Source of the DNA: Rubrobacter sp.
GTDB lineage: Bacteria; Actinomycetota; Rubrobacteria; Rubrobacterales; Rubrobacteraceae
Length of the DNA stretch: 16,436 bases
Assembly: GCA_016781775.1 (NCBI GenBank)
Contig: JADDPR010000499.1
Span: forward strand, 1 to 16,436
Reading direction: 5' to 3'
The stretch's first letter is position 1. The number at the start of each line of letters is the position of its first letter. Positions 13,956-16,436 of this stretch are shown here, piece after piece. The notes below the pieces were generated by a model, which saw only the letters and a program-made list of their open reading frames with translations, was not told the DNA's origin and did no database searches. Both the position numbers and the translations under genes were made by a program.

Positions 13956-13964
13956 TGGTATACC
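13956..13964 (+). promoter_or_regulatory. Extended -10 promoter of the ion channel gene, leaderless
   Basis: TGGTATACC gives an extended -10 with hexamer TATACC (13959-13964). The predicted start at 13971 is one base before ATG 13972. No ribosome binding site is seen. Confidence 0.45.
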
Positions 13965-13971
13965 CCGGATT

Positions 13972-15117
13972 ATGGAGTGGATCTCTACGGTAGCAGGTGT
14001 CGCCCTGATCTTCATCGGGCTGGCGGACGTGTTCTTTACCGTGCTCCACTACGACGGGTTCGGCTTCCTGAGCAGCCGCCTGTACAACAGGTTGTTCAAC
14101 GTGTTCCGGTTTGTGACCCGGCCCCTGCCCCGAAAATACAGGTCCTTTGGGCTCTCGCTCGCGGCCCCGCTCATGGTCCCGGTGACGATCGCGACCTGGA
14201 TGCTGATCGTCTCCTTCGGCTACGCTCTCGTCTACTACGACAGCATCGACGCGAAGACGTTCTACTTTTCGAGCCCGGGCCTGGAGCCGTCCTTTCTGGA
14301 GGCGCTCTACCTGAGCGGGACCGCCATCTCGACCGTCGGTTTCGGCGACATCACGCCCCAGAGCACCCTCTATCAGCTCATCACCATCTCCGAGGCCCTT
14401 ATAGGCTTCGGCGTGCTTACCCTCGCCATAACCTACGTGCTCGGGATCTACGGGGTCTTGCAACAGCTGGGCGCGCTGGCCGCGGGGTTGCACCACCAGG
14501 CCCAGGACACCGACAATCCCTGGTCCATCCTCACCCCGCACTTCCAGGGGGGCCAACCCGTGGCCCTCGACGCGCACCTCATGGAACTGCACCGGGCGTT
14601 GGTCGACCTGTACGAGGGTGTGCGCCGATACCCCGTCGTCTACTACTACCACAGCCGCAGGGCCTACCGCTCCGTGCCGTACACGTTCCGCATGCTAGGC
14701 GGCGCGGCCGGTGCCCTGCGCTGGGGGCTCCCAACCTCCCACCCCGCCACGATGACCCCCTGGCTCCCGACGCTGATAACCGGCCTGCTGGAGAACATGG
14801 CTTTTATGGAGCGGCGCTTCCTCTCCAAGCGCCCAGAGGACGCCCCGGCCCCGATCTCTTTCGAAGCCTTCGAGAAGGCCCTTACGGGGGAGGGAGAGCC
14901 CCCGGACCGGTACTCCCAACGCTTCTTCGAGATGCAGTCCTGGATGTACGAGCTGGCGCATCTCGAAGGGCAGCCCGACGTCAAGGACGCGTACAAGCGC
15001 TACGGGGAGTGGCTCCCCTTCGCCTACCGCGTCCGGACCTTCTTCGAGGCCTCGGCCAAGGATCTCGGCTACAACCTCGACGAGCTAGCCCAGATTCCGG
15101 GCAAGAGGCTCTTCTAA
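13972..15117 (+). CDS. Potassium-channel-family membrane protein with large cytoplasmic domain
   Basis: A 381-residue membrane protein with a K+ channel pore. The selectivity filter TVGFGD is at 121-126, within a pore helix and loop (about 107-128) that fit the Ion_trans_2 family. Hydrophobic spans are about 5-26, 65-90 (outer helix before the pore) and 133-163 (inner helix after the pore). The remaining 215 or so residues are soluble and mostly helical, rich in Tyr and Arg. They contain no GxGxxG RCK/TrkA-N nucleotide site, so gating is not by the usual domain. The pore implies a tetramer in the cytoplasmic membrane. ATG 13972 is supported by the adjacent -10 and by starting at the first span. 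It is a monocistronic gene, convergent with the downstream SDR. Potassium selectivity is inferred from the filter alone. Confidence 0.85.
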   Translation: MEWISTVAGVALIFIGLADVFFTVLHYDGFGFLSSRLYNRLFNVFRFVTRPLPRKYRSFGLSLAAPLMVPVTIATWMLIVSFGYALVYYDSIDAKTFYFSSPGLEPSFLEALYLSGTAISTVGFGDITPQSTLYQLITISEALIGFGVLTLAITYVLGIYGVLQQLGALAAGLHHQAQDTDNPWSILTPHFQGGQPVALDAHLMELHRALVDLYEGVRRYPVVYYYHSRRAYRSVPYTFRMLGGAAGALRWGLPTSHPATMTPWLPTLITGLLENMAFMERRFLSKRPEDAPAPISFEAFEKALTGEGEPPDRYSQRFFEMQSWMYELAHLEGQPDVKDAYKRYGEWLPFAYRVRTFFEASAKDLGYNLDELAQIPGKRLF

Positions 15118-15137
15118 CGGCCAGGGGACGTTAGAAG
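15111..15137. repeat. Hairpin spanning the stop codon of the channel gene
   Basis: CTTCTAACG (15111-15119) and CGTTAGAAG (15129-15137) are perfect nine-base inverted repeats around nine bases. The left arm contains the TAA stop (15115-15117). It could be the 3' end structure of the channel mRNA, although the stem is AT-rich for this genome and no T-run follows. Confidence 0.5.
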
Positions 15138-15216
15138 CGCAGGCCCACCCCGGCCCGAATGAAGCCCGACGACGAGCCACACCGGCGCGACGGGCTACGC
15201 CTACCGCAAAGAAGCC

Positions 15217-15234
15217 GAAGCCCCGACGGGCTTC
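15217..15234 (-). terminator. Terminator of the SDR gene
   Basis: Read on the minus strand, GAAGCCC (15234-15228) and GGGCTTC (15223-15217) form a 7-bp stem on a GTCG tetraloop, followed by GGCTTCTTT. It begins within the SDR stop codon (15236-15234). The short T-rich tail supports an intrinsic terminator. Confidence 0.65.
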
Positions 15235-15995
15235 TAGCTCGAGAGTTGGGCCGCCATAAGCATCAGGCCGCCGTCGACGACGTAGGACTGGCCGGTGGCG
15301 TAGGATGCTTGATCCGAGGCCAGAAAGACCACGAAGCTGGCGATCTCGCGGGCGTGGCCGGGACGACCAAGGGGCAGGTTCTGCTTCTCGATGGTGGTGG
15401 GGTCGGTATCTTCGGCGCCCGTCATGGGGGTCGAGATCTCGCCGGGTGCCACCGCGTTGACCCGGATGCCGTGCGGGGCGAGCTCCATCGCCATGACCTT
15501 GGTGAGGAGACCGAGGCCGCCCTTGGAGGCGCAGTACGCCGACGCTCCCGCGCGCGGGACGTGCTCGTGGACGCTGGTTATGTTCACGATCCGGCCGCCG
15601 GACCCTGCGCCGACCATTCTCCTGGCCGCCCTCTGCGAGCACAGAAACGCGCCGTCGAGGTTGGTCGACAGGACCTTGCGCCACTCCTCGTAGGAGAGTT
15701 CCAGGAAGTCGCCCGTAGGATCGCCCGTACCCGCATTGTTCACCAGGACGTCCACGCCGCCCAGGGCCTCCGCAAGCTCGTCGATCATGCCAGCCGCTCC
15801 GGGAGGGTCGGTCAGATCCAGGCGCCTGATCTCCCCGCGGCGCCCCACGCCCTCGACCGCCTCCAGCGTCTCCCGTGCCCCCGCCTCGTCCTCGTGGTAG
15901 GTGATGCCAACGTCGTAACCGGCCTCGGCGAGCGCCTTCGCCGTCTCCTGACCTATCCCCGAATCCGAGGCCGTCACGATGGCAACGGGGCTCAT
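15234..15995 (-). CDS. YohF-like short-chain dehydrogenase/reductase (SDR)
   Basis: A 253-residue classical SDR, a cytoplasmic NAD(P)-dependent oxidoreductase. Cofactor motif TASDSGIG (8-15) replaces the usual TGxxxGIG. DLTD (60-63), NNAG (86-89), Ser141 in NITSVHEH, and Tyr154/Lys158 in SAYCASKGG complete the catalytic set. ASYATGQSYVVDGGLML (230-246) ends the fold. TASDSGIG together with SVHEH and GITYHEDE closely recalls E. coli YohF, whose substrate is undefined. Start 15995 is fixed by an in-frame TAA upstream with no other start codon between. A GGGGGA lies five bases before it, and its ATG overlaps the TGA of a 14-codon ORF that has a perfect ribosome binding site. The C-terminal motif PGEISTPM is standard for the family. 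Confidence 0.92.
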   Translation of the reverse strand: MSPVAIVTASDSGIGQETAKALAEAGYDVGITYHEDEAGARETLEAVEGVGRRGEIRRLDLTDPPGAAGMIDELAEALGGVDVLVNNAGTGDPTGDFLELSYEEWRKVLSTNLDGAFLCSQRAARRMVGAGSGGRIVNITSVHEHVPRAGASAYCASKGGLGLLTKVMAMELAPHGIRVNAVAPGEISTPMTGAEDTDPTTIEKQNLPLGRPGHAREIASFVVFLASDQASYATGQSYVVDGGLMLMAAQLSS

Positions 15996-16036
15996 CGCCG
16001 TCCCCCAAGAGAACCCTCCGTCGCTGCAAACCTCAT
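15992..16036 (-). CDS. 14-codon upstream ORF, translationally coupled to the SDR
   Basis: ATG 16036 is preceded by AGGAGG (16049-16044) at an ideal seven bases, the best ribosome binding site of this region. It encodes MRFAATEGSLGGRR and stops at TGA 15994-15992, overlapping the SDR start as ATGA. The SDR frame has a TAA beside this ribosome binding site, so this is not simply an alternative start of the SDR. Ribosomes ending here could re-initiate at the SDR, making it a leader peptide. No run of one amino acid hints at attenuation. Translation is an inference from the site alone. Confidence 0.5.
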   Translation of the reverse strand: MRFAATEGSLGGRR

Positions 16037-16436
16037 CTTCTTACCTCCTGCATAGGGAACAGCCACCGGCCGGACGCTTTTACCCCGCCCTACCCCGAGC
16101 AAACGCAGAGGGGAGCCGTCCAGGAGGCAGAGCCGGAACACAGGGACAAGCAACCCTTCACGGACGGATGCATGCACACTTGCGTAGTCGTTCTACGACG
16201 CATCCAAAGTCTTATAGCGGTAGTCATTGCAGTCGAGCCCTCCCAGCGACCTGCACTTCAAAGGCAGTAGGGGAAAGGTCGGGGGAGTCTGCGAGGCGGC
16301 AGCCTGATGGGTGAAGGCGCAGCGGGTCAACTCCCCTGCACGACGCTGTAGGGACCGGTTCGAGAATGCCATGTTGACCCTCGTTCGTACGTAAACGCTT
16401 GGTGTGAGTTGAGATCACCATCCCAGCAAGTCGGCG
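16037..16436. other. Terminal 400 bases without a recognisable gene
   Basis: Apart from the uORF ribosome binding site (16044-16049) and the inverted repeat at 16166-16205, I see no gene, RNA or mobile element. The open frames here (for example minus 16224-16421, 65 codons) are arginine-, serine- and proline-rich, without any family motif. The DNA looks less coding than the rest and may be the upstream region of a gene beyond the right edge. Confidence 0.5.
16166..16205. repeat. Nested inverted repeat
   Basis: GGATGC (16166-16171) pairs with GCATCC (16200-16205). Inside, CGTAG (16183-16187) pairs with CTACG (16193-16197) around TCGTT, or alternatively GTCG (16187-16190) pairs with CGAC (16196-16199). 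No U-tract follows in either direction. It may be an RNA structure or a binding site; its role is unknown. Confidence 0.3.

Noticed and set aside
13621..14652. Minus-strand open frame of 343 codons
   Set aside because: It is antisense to the channel gene and its sequence is low-complexity; no motif is seen.
16351..16371. tRNA-like GGTTCGA at 16357-16363
   Set aside because: The flanking bases do not form a T-arm stem and no acceptor, D or anticodon arm fits.
16224..16421. Minus-strand frame of 65 codons at the right end
   Set aside because: No ribosome site or motif; composition looks non-coding.
1..16436. Insertion sequences, CRISPR arrays, phage or plasmid genes
   Set aside because: No transposase, integrase, terminal repeats or spaced direct repeats were found.

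Overview
The window is high-GC bacterial DNA, densely packed with genes on both strands. Several features point to the Actinomycetota, possibly a Rubrobacter-like lineage. The paired egtB-egtC genes follow the actinobacterial ergothioneine pathway, starts mix leaderless and Shine-Dalgarno types, and promoters resemble TTGnnn/TAnnnT. The genus is an inference from gene content and base composition. No rRNA, tRNA, CRISPR array or intact mobile element was seen.

Layout. 1-1558 (minus): ergothioneine genes egtB and the first 65 codons of egtC, which runs off the left edge. 1863-2822 (minus): a zinc-less quinone-oxidoreductase-type MDR enzyme, divergent from a metabolite:H+ symporter of the MFS (3092-4420). 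4545-6221 (plus): a fatty-acyl-CoA synthetase, ending in a two-way terminator shared with a convergent GlsB/YeaQ-type small membrane protein (6280-6546). 6673-8239 (plus): an acyl-CoA dehydrogenase with a DUF1330 protein one base behind it. 8345-8967 (minus): a CDGSH iron-sulfur protein followed by a single-domain rhodanese, divergent from a MarR regulator (9096-9593). 9701-9937 (minus): a DUF2007-like protein. 10008-13690 (plus): the carboxyltransferase and biotin-carrying subunits of a 3-methylcrotonyl-CoA-type carboxylase, the second broken by two single-base frameshifts. 13972-15117 (plus): a potassium-channel-like protein. 15234-15995 (minus): a YohF-like SDR preceded by a 14-codon coupled ORF. 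15996-16436 holds no other gene that I recognise.

Metabolic themes. One is fatty-acid and branched-chain acyl-CoA catabolism (acyl-CoA synthetase, acyl-CoA dehydrogenase, MCC-type carboxylase). The other is thiol, sulfur and redox handling (EgtB/EgtC, quinone reductase, CDGSH, rhodanese, SDR).

The most striking structure is the MarR/CDGSH intergenic region. Two near-identical palindromes lie there, and one of them supplies the -35 hexamer of both divergent promoters, each with exactly 17 bp spacing. Other points for a second look are five genes whose -10-like hexamer sits at leaderless distance from the start codon, the frameshifts in the biotin carboxylase, and the coupled uORF before the SDR.
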